Shown: piece after piece, positions 1 to 5,095 of the stretch
Numbering within the stretch: position 1 is the stretch's first letter
Layout of the letters: each line of letters begins with the position of its first letter
NCBI GenBank assembly: GCA_030429685.1
Contig: JAUIEY010000094.1
Location: 1 to 7,349, forward strand
From: Gammaproteobacteria bacterium
GTDB taxonomy: Bacteria; Pseudomonadota; Gammaproteobacteria; Steroidobacterales; GCA-2729495
Length of the DNA stretch: 7,349 nucleotides
Direction of reading: 5' to 3'
Position numbers and translations under genes: made by a program
The notes under the pieces: generated by a model
Database searches by the model: none
The model's input: the letters and a program-made list of their open reading frames with translations, nothing else
Told to the model about the DNA's origin: nothing

Positions 1-1
1 A

Positions 2-679
2 CGTCATCACTCCACCGAAGGCGAAGACTATTTCACGTCACCGGACGGCCAGATGGAGGGTTCATTTACTGCCTACAACAGCCCGGACGTTGACTGGCTG
101 GTGCACTCATGGATTGGCAACCGCAAAGCGAGCATTCTGGACATGAATGCCACGGTTTTTCTTGGGCAGGACACACGGGTTCCCCACCTGGCCATCATTT
201 TCGGCACCATTCCCAAGTTGTATTTCTATGCCGAGTACACGCCGCGAGTCGATCTGCGCACCAACCTCGACTACATCAAGAAGTACTATGACCCGGCCAA
301 CGAAGATTTTCTCAAGTTCCGCAGCGATCCGAACTGGACCCGTTTTGTCAGTCACGGCACTTACCTGCGGGCATTGATGTCGCCGATCGCTACCAGTTGC
401 ACGGCCGAACTTACCGACGACAACATCGGCACCTGCGAAAAATACCTGGAAGGATTTGTGGATCGCTGGTTTGGCTGGCTGGACGAAGCTGAATCGGTGC
501 CGGAAGAGGAGCGTGCCGCGCAGCAGGAATATGACTTCACGGTACGGGAACTTGGCTATCGCACTGACCCGATGAATGTGCTGACGCAGAAAATCTTTGG
601 CGACGAGGAATTCAACCGGCGCCTGGACATGCGCTGCGGCATGACGCAGATGGCCGAAGCCAGAGGTCGCTATAAATAG
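2..679 (+). CDS. RCCR-like protein (red chlorophyll catabolite reductase family), 5' truncated
   Basis: The reading frame is open from base 2, so the start lies outside the window; the ATG at 53 is probably internal because the frame continues upstream without a stop. The visible part is 225 residues. From memory of plant RCCR I see a matching order of motifs: an N-A segment followed by V-P-H (visible residues 49-62), F-G-x-x-P (67-71), P-R-x-D-L (81-85), Y-I-x-K-Y-Y (91-96) and an L-R-x-x-x-S-P-x-A segment (122-130). RCCR is a ferredoxin-dependent bilin-type reductase acting on an open-chain chlorophyll breakdown product in plants; the substrate in this organism is unknown. In the plant enzyme I recall an acidic residue just before the F after P-H; here that position is Ile, so the activity may differ. 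No signal peptide can be judged. A terminator complex follows the stop. The family call rests on remembered motifs only. Confidence 0.55.
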   Translation, partial: RHHSTEGEDYFTSPDGQMEGSFTAYNSPDVDWLVHSWIGNRKASILDMNATVFLGQDTRVPHLAIIFGTIPKLYFYAEYTPRVDLRTNLDYIKKYYDPANEDFLKFRSDPNWTRFVSHGTYLRALMSPIATSCTAELTDDNIGTCEKYLEGFVDRWFGWLDEAESVPEEERAAQQEYDFTVRELGYRTDPMNVLTQKIFGDEEFNRRLDMRCGMTQMAEARGRYK

Positions 680-692
680 TTTGTTTTAACCT

Positions 693-730
693 GAGCCGGA
701 GCGGCTCGGAGAACAGCCCGCAAGCCGGGC
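693..730 (+). other. Two short GC-rich hairpins in tandem after the RCCR-like gene
   Basis: GAGCCG (693-698) pairs with CGGCTC (702-707) across a 3-nt loop, and GCCCG (716-720) pairs with CGGGC (726-730) across a 5-nt loop. Neither is followed by a T run, so they are not terminators by themselves. They lie between the stop at 679 and the strong terminator at 733-771, in the 3' untranslated part of the transcript, where they could protect the mRNA end. The pairing is direct observation; the role is inference. Confidence 0.5.
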
Positions 731-732
731 AG

Positions 733-771
733 AAAAAAGCCGGATCAGCCTCGCGCTGAACCGGCTTTTTT
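733..771. terminator. Bidirectional rho-independent terminator
   Basis: A6-GCCGG (733-743) pairs with CCGGC-T6 (761-771). An inner stem TCAGC (745-749)/GCTGA (755-759) closes on a 5-nt loop, with one A-A mismatch at 744/760. The plus strand ends in six Ts and the minus strand also reads six Ts after the stem, so it can serve both the RCCR-like gene and the 36-codon gene on the opposite strand, whose stop codon (772-770) overlaps its edge. Confidence 0.9.
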
Positions 772-880
772 ACAGGCCGAGCATGGCCGGCAGAATTGCC
801 AGCGGGGTAACCACGGCGATGATCATCAGAATCATTTCGTCGCGGCGATCAAGCCCCTTATTGGGTTTTACATTAGCCAT
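770..880 (-). CDS. 36-residue single-pass membrane miniprotein, hypothetical
   Basis: Reading the minus strand from ATG at 880 gives 36 residues ending in TAA at 772-770. The first 15 residues are polar and basic (K5, K8, R12, R13 among D11, D14, E15). Residues 16-36 form one continuous hydrophobic segment rich in Met, Ile, Val, Leu and Ala with two prolines, long enough to span the membrane. A purine-rich stretch (GGGAG and then AGGAA) lies just upstream of the ATG, a plausible ribosome binding site. The stop runs directly into the bidirectional terminator, which supports a real transcription unit. By the positive-inside rule the N-terminus should be cytoplasmic. I do not recognise a family. 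It is divergent to the response regulator operon, so the GTAAC repeats between them could control it. It could be a chance ORF, but start signal, composition and terminator agree. Confidence 0.7.
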   Translation of the reverse strand: MANVKPNKGLDRRDEMILMIIAVVTPLAILPAMLGL

Positions 881-969
881 TTCCTGACTCCCTGAGTTTG
901 CTTAAGAGTTATCGGTTTCCCGAATGCTGGTATCTTATGGACGCACTGAACAGCATTCCTCTCAGCCGG

Positions 970-994
970 GTAACAGCCTGTAACGATTTGTAAC
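970..994 (+). promoter_or_regulatory. Three GTAAC direct repeats at 10-bp spacing, probable response-regulator operator
   Basis: GTAAC occurs at 970-974, 980-984 and 990-994, one helical turn apart and thus on the same DNA face. Tandem half-sites at this spacing are what OmpR/PhoB-family regulators bind; the CpxR box is GTAAA-N5-GTAAA, and the RstA box as I recall it (TACATNTNGTTACA), read on the minus strand, matches 979-992 at 11 of 12 fixed positions. The array lies about 115-140 bp upstream of the regulator gene at 1111 and 90-115 bp upstream of the 36-codon gene, so it could serve autoregulation, the divergent gene, or both. Confidence 0.6.
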
Positions 995-1004
995 GCTTAC
1001 AAAT
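986..1004. repeat. 19-bp perfect palindrome, candidate operator
   Basis: ATTTGTAA (986-993) and TTACAAAT (997-1004) are perfect inverted repeats around CGC. The left arm shares the third GTAAC repeat. Such a symmetric, AT-rich site suits a dimeric DNA-binding protein bound head to head, either the response regulator or another factor. As an RNA hairpin it is weak and has no terminator character. No convincing sigma-70 promoter follows; the best candidate -10 is TAGAAT at 1078-1083, about 28 bases before the regulator start, with no good -35, which would fit an activator-dependent promoter. Confidence 0.5.
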
Positions 1005-1110
1005 TTTGCGTTTTCAGGGCCGGGAAAGGTCTTACAATTGAGTCCGCGCCAACAGACATCCTTGTTGCGGTGCGTATTAGAATGTTTCTGTTGCGAAAAA
1101 ACTGTGAACC

Positions 1111-1806
1111 ATGCCCAAAATTCTACTAATCGATGACGACGAAAAGCTTGGCGAATTGCTGCAGAGCTTTTTTGGCCGCTTCGACCTGGAGTTGCTGGCG
1201 GCCCATGAACCGGTTGCCGGCATGAAAATGCTGGAGGCAGAAGACCCGGATCTGGTGATTCTCGACGTTATGTTGCCGGGCCAGGACGGCTTCGAGGTTT
1301 GCCGCAATATTCGCAAAACCAGCAGCGTGCCGATCATTATGCTGACGGCGCGGGGCGAAGTGACCGACAGGATAGTGGGGCTCGAAATCGGTGCGGATGA
1401 CTACATGCCCAAGCCGTTTGAGCCGCGCGAACTGGTGGCGCGCATCCAGAACGTGTTGCGGCGCTCGCAGGATGCCAAAAAGCCGCAGGGCAGCAGGCTT
1501 GAATACAAGGGGCTGACCGTGGATCTGGACCGGCGCAGCGCTGAACTCGATGGTGCGGTCCTTGATCTGACCACCATGGAATACCAGTTGCTGGCGCTGT
1601 TCGCCGGCAACCCGGGGCAGACCTTCACCCGTGATGAAATTCTGAACGAGCTGCGCGGTATTGATGCGCAGCTGTTTTCCCGCTCGGTGGATATTCTGGT
1701 CAGCCGTCTGAGGCAAAAGCTGGGTGATACGTCCAAGCAGGCGCGTTTTATCAAGACGGTGTGGGGCACCGGGTATGCCTTTATCGGTGAAGAGGCAGAC
1801 TCTTGA
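1111..1806 (+). CDS. OmpR/PhoB-family response regulator, RstA/CpxR-like
   Basis: The product is a 231-residue cytoplasmic DNA-binding regulator, phosphorylated by a partner kinase. The receiver domain covers about residues 2-118: acidic pocket D8-D10, phosphoacceptor D52 in the L-D-V-M-L-P motif, T79 in L-T-A and K101 in M-P-K-P-F. After a short linker, the winged-helix domain spans about 130-227, with a recognition helix R-S-V-D-I-L-V-S-R-L-R near 191-201 and a wing ending K-T-V-W-G-T-G-Y near 215-222. The N-terminal half reads like CpxR, whereas the recognition helix region reads more like RstA, so I leave the symbol blank. The ATG at 1111 has only a weak purine-rich upstream sequence. The stop overlaps the TTG start of the kinase gene, so the two are translationally coupled. 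The repeats at 970-994 suggest autoregulation. Confidence 0.95.
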   Translation: MPKILLIDDDEKLGELLQSFFGRFDLELLAAHEPVAGMKMLEAEDPDLVILDVMLPGQDGFEVCRNIRKTSSVPIIMLTARGEVTDRIVGLEIGADDYMPKPFEPRELVARIQNVLRRSQDAKKPQGSRLEYKGLTVDLDRRSAELDGAVLDLTTMEYQLLALFAGNPGQTFTRDEILNELRGIDAQLFSRSVDILVSRLRQKLGDTSKQARFIKTVWGTGYAFIGEEADS

Positions 1807-3179
1807 GCAAAATATTTGAACTGGTGTCCACGCTGACGCGCTCATTGTCGGCGCGTCTGCTGATGATATTCGTGCTTGGCACCATGGTTTATGGCTATGC
1901 GGCTCGCTACGCGTTTTCGCTGTTTCAGGACACCGATTACCTGCGGCAGATTGTCGGCGCACACATTGCCCTGCACACAGATTACATACTCGGCGACATC
2001 GGCTCGCCGCCGGACATTGCCCGGGCCGAGGCGATTGTTGCCAAAATTCCTGTCGACATACGTATTGTCGGCCCGGACCTGGACTGGAGTTCCAGCCCGC
2101 ATTTTTATCCGCTGGAAAATATTCCCTTCGGGCCGCTGCACCTGCTCGAAGTCGGTGAAGCCAGCCGCAGCGAGCTGGAGTCCTGGGCCAAGCAGCTCGA
2201 GAGCGTGGCCTTTGCCCGTTATCACGAGCATCTAATCGTCAGGCTGGAAGATCAGGGTTACCAGATCGTATTTGCGTCGCCGCGCATTGATGAAATGCCC
2301 GATCCGGACTATTCGACCTTCTTCTTCTATCTGGCCGGGGCAACGGTGCTGTTTCTCTGCTACCTGGCAGTGCGCTGGGTGTTCCGACCGATCAAGTGGA
2401 TGCAGGTGGGTGCGGCACGCATCGGCGCGGGTGATCTGGACTATCGTATTCCCACCCGCCGGCATGATGAACTGGGTGACCTGGCCCGTGAATTCAATAC
2501 CATGGCCGGCGATGTACAGCGCATGCTCGACGCCAAGCAGCAGCTCATGCTGGCTATCAGTCATGAACTGCGCTCGCCGCTGACCCGCAGCAAGGTTTCG
2601 GTGGAGTTTATCGAGGACGAGGCGGTGCGCAACAGCATCCTTGAGGATATCGAGGAGATGGAAAGGCTCACTGCCGACCTGCTGGAAAGCGAGGCGCTCA
2701 ATACCCGGCATGCGGTGCTGCGTCGCGAACCCGTCGACCTTGCCGCCTTTGTCCAACAGGTCGTCCAGGAAGATTTCGCCGGTCAGGTCGAGCGCATCAA
2801 TTTGCGCTGTGCGGATATCCCTGAAGCACAGCTCGATGTGAAGCGCATGCGCCTGCTGCTGCGCAATCTCATCGAGAATGCCCTGCGCTATAACCCGGAC
2901 GATGCAGACCCGGTTGCTGTCACTATCTCGGCACGTGACGAGCGCATCCTGATCCGCATCCAGGATCACGGCCCGGGCATACCACCCGAGCACATCGAAC
3001 ATGTCACCGAGCCGTTTTACCGTGCAGATCCGGCGCGGGCTCGCGCCACCGGCGGTTTTGGCCTGGGGCTGTATCTGTGCAAACGCATTGTCGAGGTGCA
3101 CGGCGGCGTTATGCATATCAGCAGTCCGTCGGGACAGGGCACCATCGTCGACATCAATATGCCCTGCAATGACGCCTGA
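1803..3179 (+). CDS. Membrane sensor histidine kinase, RstB/CpxA-like
   Basis: The product is a 458-residue inner-membrane sensor that autophosphorylates on His and passes phosphate to the adjacent regulator. Order of parts: first membrane helix at about 17-36, a periplasmic sensor of about 130 residues, second helix at about 173-194, HAMP at about 194-245, HisKA with H254 in S-H-E-L-R-S-P-L, and HATPase_c with N359 (N box), D388-x-G-x-G392 (G1), E403-P-F (F box) and G420-L-G422 (G2). All catalytic motifs are intact. The chosen start is TTG, in a TTGA overlap with the regulator's stop, with AGAGG at 1791-1795 seven bases upstream; later ATG codons fall inside the first membrane helix and would damage it. 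The sensor domain has no motif I can tie to a ligand. The 3' end overlaps the LOG gene by 11 bp. Confidence 0.93.
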   Translation: MSKIFELVSTLTRSLSARLLMIFVLGTMVYGYAARYAFSLFQDTDYLRQIVGAHIALHTDYILGDIGSPPDIARAEAIVAKIPVDIRIVGPDLDWSSSPHFYPLENIPFGPLHLLEVGEASRSELESWAKQLESVAFARYHEHLIVRLEDQGYQIVFASPRIDEMPDPDYSTFFFYLAGATVLFLCYLAVRWVFRPIKWMQVGAARIGAGDLDYRIPTRRHDELGDLAREFNTMAGDVQRMLDAKQQLMLAISHELRSPLTRSKVSVEFIEDEAVRNSILEDIEEMERLTADLLESEALNTRHAVLRREPVDLAAFVQQVVQEDFAGQVERINLRCADIPEAQLDVKRMRLLLRNLIENALRYNPDDADPVAVTISARDERILIRIQDHGPGIPPEHIEHVTEPFYRADPARARATGGFGLGLYLCKRIVEVHGGVMHISSPSGQGTIVDINMPCNDA

Positions 3180-3882
3180 GGAACTCAGTAAACTGGCGGG
3201 CAACGACCTGCTGGAGTCGGTCAGGGATGCCGAAAAGTCCTTCCTGGTCGGGCGGCGCAGTCGCGGCGACGATCTGGAAAGTGCGGTGCGCGTATTTCTT
3301 GAAATGCTGCGCGGCTTCGAGGAGCTGGGGTTTGCCAACCGCTGCGTCACGGTGTTCGGCTCCGCCCGGTTTGCCGAGGGTCATCCTTATTATCAGCAGG
3401 CCTACGATGTCGGCCGCCTGCTGGCGGAGCAGGGTTTCACCGTGATGACAGGCGGCGGCCCCGGACTGATGGAGGCAGCCAATCGCGGCGCCCGCGAGGC
3501 CGGTGGTTGCAGCATCGGTTGCAACATTCATCTGCCCCGCGAACAAAAACCCAATGCTTACCTCGACAAGTTTGTGGAGTTCGAACACTTTTTTGTACGC
3601 AAGGTAATGCTGGTCAAATACTCCAGTGCATTTGTGGTGATGCCGGGCGGCTTTGGCACCCTGGACGAGGCATTTGAAGTTGTCACCCTGATACAGACGG
3701 AGAAACTTGATTCCTTTCCTATCGTCGCTCTGGGCGGCGAGTTTTGGGCCGAACTGGAAGATTTTTTGCGTAACACCATGCTGGCCGAAGGCACCATCAG
3801 CGAATCTGAACTCAATCTAATTTCGCCGGCCGCGACTCCGGCCGAGGCTGTCGATCTGGTGCAAAAAGGCTGCCGGACATAA
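3169..3882 (+). CDS. LOG-family Rossmann protein (TIGR00730-type, putative nucleotide 5'-monophosphate phosphoribohydrolase)
   Basis: The family cleaves the N-glycosidic bond of nucleoside 5'-monophosphates, releasing a base and ribose 5-phosphate; in plants and some bacteria the substrate is cytokinin ribotide. The product here is 237 residues. Seen: a nucleotide-binding G-G-G-P-G-L-M (95-101), catalytic-type R144 in F-V-R-K, and the signature P-G-G-F-G-T-L-D-E (159-167) with E167. About 55 residues precede the Rossmann core, longer than the shortest LOG proteins. I chose the ATG at 3169 because translation upstream in this frame lies wholly inside the kinase gene and reads as its shadow. 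There is no clear ribosome binding site, so translation is probably coupled to the kinase by the 11-bp overlap. Many members are still labelled lysine decarboxylase, which is a misnomer. The natural substrate here is unknown. Confidence 0.9.
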   Translation: MTPEELSKLAGNDLLESVRDAEKSFLVGRRSRGDDLESAVRVFLEMLRGFEELGFANRCVTVFGSARFAEGHPYYQQAYDVGRLLAEQGFTVMTGGGPGLMEAANRGAREAGGCSIGCNIHLPREQKPNAYLDKFVEFEHFFVRKVMLVKYSSAFVVMPGGFGTLDEAFEVVTLIQTEKLDSFPIVALGGEFWAELEDFLRNTMLAEGTISESELNLISPAATPAEAVDLVQKGCRT

Positions 3883-3927
3883 GTTGAACGACAACTGTAA
3901 AGTTGCCCGCAACGGCCATTTTCGCGG

Positions 3928-3936
3928 TGGTATGAT
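3928..3936 (+). promoter_or_regulatory. Extended -10 promoter candidate for the 102-residue protein gene
   Basis: TGG immediately before TATGAT (3931-3936) forms an extended -10 element (TGn plus a 5/6 match to TATAAT). No good -35 sits at 16-18 bp, which extended -10 promoters can tolerate. It is 58 bases before the ATG at 3994. A weak 5-bp hairpin at 3882-3896 just after the LOG stop lacks a T run, so some read-through from the operon upstream is possible. Confidence 0.45.
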
Positions 3937-3993
3937 GCGGCGAAACAACGCGGCGGGCGCGCCGTTAACAACCAGGCATCAGGGGACACAGGC

Positions 3994-4302
3994 ATGCATG
4001 ATCTTTTGGACAAGAATCTGACTTACGATCAGGTGGCCGAAAGCGTAATCGAGATGGGCAACCGGATGCTGGAGCAGGATGAGTCAGCAGAAGTCTGGGA
4101 AGTTGCATCGGGCATGCTCGCCGGCGCAGTGCAATTCTGGCTCTATTCGCGCCAGCCCTGTGACGACCCTTTCTGTCAGGCCTGCGCCGATATCAGCAAC
4201 GCGGAACGCCGCCTGCAGGCGCTGCTTAAAGAGACCCATAACCTCGCGGAAGAAAGTGATTACTACGTTTCCGCACAGGACGTGCTTGCGGGAACTGCGT
4301 AG
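3994..4302 (+). CDS. Hypothetical 102-residue acidic protein with a C-x4-C-x2-C cluster
   Basis: I do not recognise this protein. It is 102 residues, acidic, mostly predicted helical, with no signal peptide. A short hydrophobic stretch at about 38-51 is too brief and interrupted to be a confident membrane helix. Three cysteines cluster at 56, 61 and 64, in a D-D-P-F-C-Q-A-C context, which could bind a metal or form a redox site, though three Cys and no nearby fourth Cys or His make that uncertain (the nearest His is H82). The start is well supported: AGGGGA at 3981-3986 lies seven bases before the ATG, with an extended -10 promoter upstream. The gene is 94 bp upstream of a ferredoxin gene with its own promoter candidate, so they may be co-regulated or merely neighbours. 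Confidence 0.8.
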   Translation: MHDLLDKNLTYDQVAESVIEMGNRMLEQDESAEVWEVASGMLAGAVQFWLYSRQPCDDPFCQACADISNAERRLQALLKETHNLAEESDYYVSAQDVLAGTA

Positions 4303-4311
4303 CCCCGATCC

Positions 4312-4339
4312 AGGCGGCATATGGTATAGTTCGCCGCCT
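4312..4339 (+). promoter_or_regulatory. Extended -10 promoter inside a 7-bp inverted repeat, upstream of the ferredoxin gene
   Basis: TGG then TATAGT (4325-4330) forms an extended -10 element. It is enclosed by AGGCGGC (4312-4318) and GCCGCCT (4333-4339), perfect inverted 7-bp arms separated by 14 bases. In RNA from the gene upstream the arms would form a hairpin ending in a short T tract (CCTTT), a weak terminator at best; in DNA the arms bracket the RNA polymerase site, as an operator might. Both readings are inference. Confidence 0.45.
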
Positions 4340-4342
4340 TTG

Positions 4343-4359
4343 CCGGGCACCGCGCCCGG
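4343..4359 (+). other. GC hairpin in the ferredoxin 5' untranslated region
   Basis: CCGGGC (4343-4348) pairs with GCCCGG (4354-4359) around a 5-nt loop. It falls just after the expected transcription start of the promoter at 4322-4330 and 37 bases before the ferredoxin ATG, with no T run behind it. It may stabilise the 5' end of the mRNA. I see no riboswitch-like architecture. Confidence 0.4.
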
Positions 4360-4396
4360 AATTTCGCCAACTTAATTCCGAGAATATGGAGTCGTC

Positions 4397-4714
4397 ATGG
4401 GCAAGATCCATGTCACTGACCGCGAGGGCGGCCAGCATGAAATTGAAATGAATCCGGGTGACAACCTGATGGAACCGCTGCGCGAACTGGACGGCGGTAT
4501 TGAAGCCCTCTGCGGTGGTATGTGTTCCTGTGCCACATGTCATATATTTGTAGCCAGGGAATGGGCCGAAAAGCTAGACCCTGTAGAAGGCGATGAACTG
4601 GAGCTCCTCGAAGAAACGGAATGTTTTCGTGCCGACGAGTCACGTTTGTCATGTCAGATTACGTTCAGCGACGAGCTTGACGGCATGACGTTCACCATCG
4701 CCCCGGAAGAATGA
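4397..4714 (+). CDS. [2Fe-2S] ferredoxin, adrenodoxin/putidaredoxin type
   Basis: This is a 105-residue soluble electron carrier. The cluster ligands are C39, C45, C48 and C86 in the adrenodoxin-type pattern C-x5-C-x2-C-x37-C, with T47-C48-H49 and the closing L-S-C-Q that are typical of the family. An additional C43 lies within the loop. The many acidic residues at 64-73 and 91-95 form the usual acidic docking face for reductase or oxygenase partners. Such ferredoxins feed cytochromes P450, ring oxygenases or iron-sulfur assembly, but no ferredoxin reductase, P450, oxygenase or isc gene is in view, so the partner is unknown. GGAG at 4388-4391 supports the start. The stop overlaps the next gene's start in ATGA, implying coupled translation and a shared job with it. 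Confidence 0.93.
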   Translation: MGKIHVTDREGGQHEIEMNPGDNLMEPLRELDGGIEALCGGMCSCATCHIFVAREWAEKLDPVEGDELELLEETECFRADESRLSCQITFSDELDGMTFTIAPEE

Positions 4715-5091
4715 GCAGCGATCTATACGAAAAAGGTTTGCGCATACGGCGCGAAGTCGTAGGCGAAGAAAAAGTTGACCAATGGCTGGACTCAGCCGAC
4801 GAATTTACTGCTGCGCTTGAGCAGCTCACCACGGAAATCGGCTGGGGTGCAGTCTGGTCACGCCCCGGTCTGGATCGCAAAACCCGCAGCCTGCTGACAC
4901 TGGTATTACTCGCCGCCCAGCACCGTGATGAAGAACTGGAAGTGCATCTGCACAATGCCGTGCGCAACGGCTGTAGTCATGAAGAAATTCGCGAGGCCTT
5001 GCTGCACACCATCGCCTATAGCGGTATTCCTACCGCGCGGCATGCCCTGAAACTCGCCTCACGGGTGCTTGGCGGCCAGCAGTCCGACTGA
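4711..5091 (+). CDS. Carboxymuconolactone decarboxylase (CMD) family protein, PcaC-like
   Basis: The product is 126 residues, the usual length of 4-carboxymuconolactone decarboxylase (PcaC), an all-helical oligomer of the beta-ketoadipate pathway. Family-like segments are W-S-R-P-G-L-D-R-K-T-R-S-L (residues 49-61), the E-L-E-x-H-L-x-x-A-x-x-N-G segment (75-87), the E-E-I-R-E-A-L-L-H-T segment (91-100) and Y-x-G-I-P-x-A (103-109). The AhpD-type C-x-x-C is absent, so it is not a peroxidase-type member. No other pca gene is nearby; substrate assignment is therefore unsafe, and many family members have other or unknown functions. It starts within the ferredoxin stop codon (4-bp overlap), so the two proteins are made together. 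It ends only 4 bp from the convergent SDR gene, with no terminator in between. Confidence 0.88.
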   Translation: MSSDLYEKGLRIRREVVGEEKVDQWLDSADEFTAALEQLTTEIGWGAVWSRPGLDRKTRSLLTLVLLAAQHRDEELEVHLHNAVRNGCSHEEIREALLHTIAYSGIPTARHALKLASRVLGGQQSD

Positions 5092-5095
5092 CGAG

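Noticed and set aside
3001..3168. Upstream extension of the LOG protein inside the kinase gene
   Set aside because: These 56 codons read as a frame-shifted shadow of the kinase ATPase domain; the LOG family does not need them.
2232..3350. A 372-codon open frame on the minus strand opposite the kinase gene
   Set aside because: It is antisense to a kinase with all catalytic motifs intact and resembles no family I know; it is a shadow of GC-rich codon use.
3882..3896. Hairpin AGTTG/CAACT after the LOG gene as a terminator
   Set aside because: The stem has only 5 bp, is AT-containing and is not followed by a T run.
4523..4527. Extra cysteine (C43) in the ferredoxin cluster loop as an unusual fifth ligand
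   Set aside because: A Cys at this loop position is, as I recall, common in bacterial adrenodoxin-type ferredoxins, and the four standard ligands are present.
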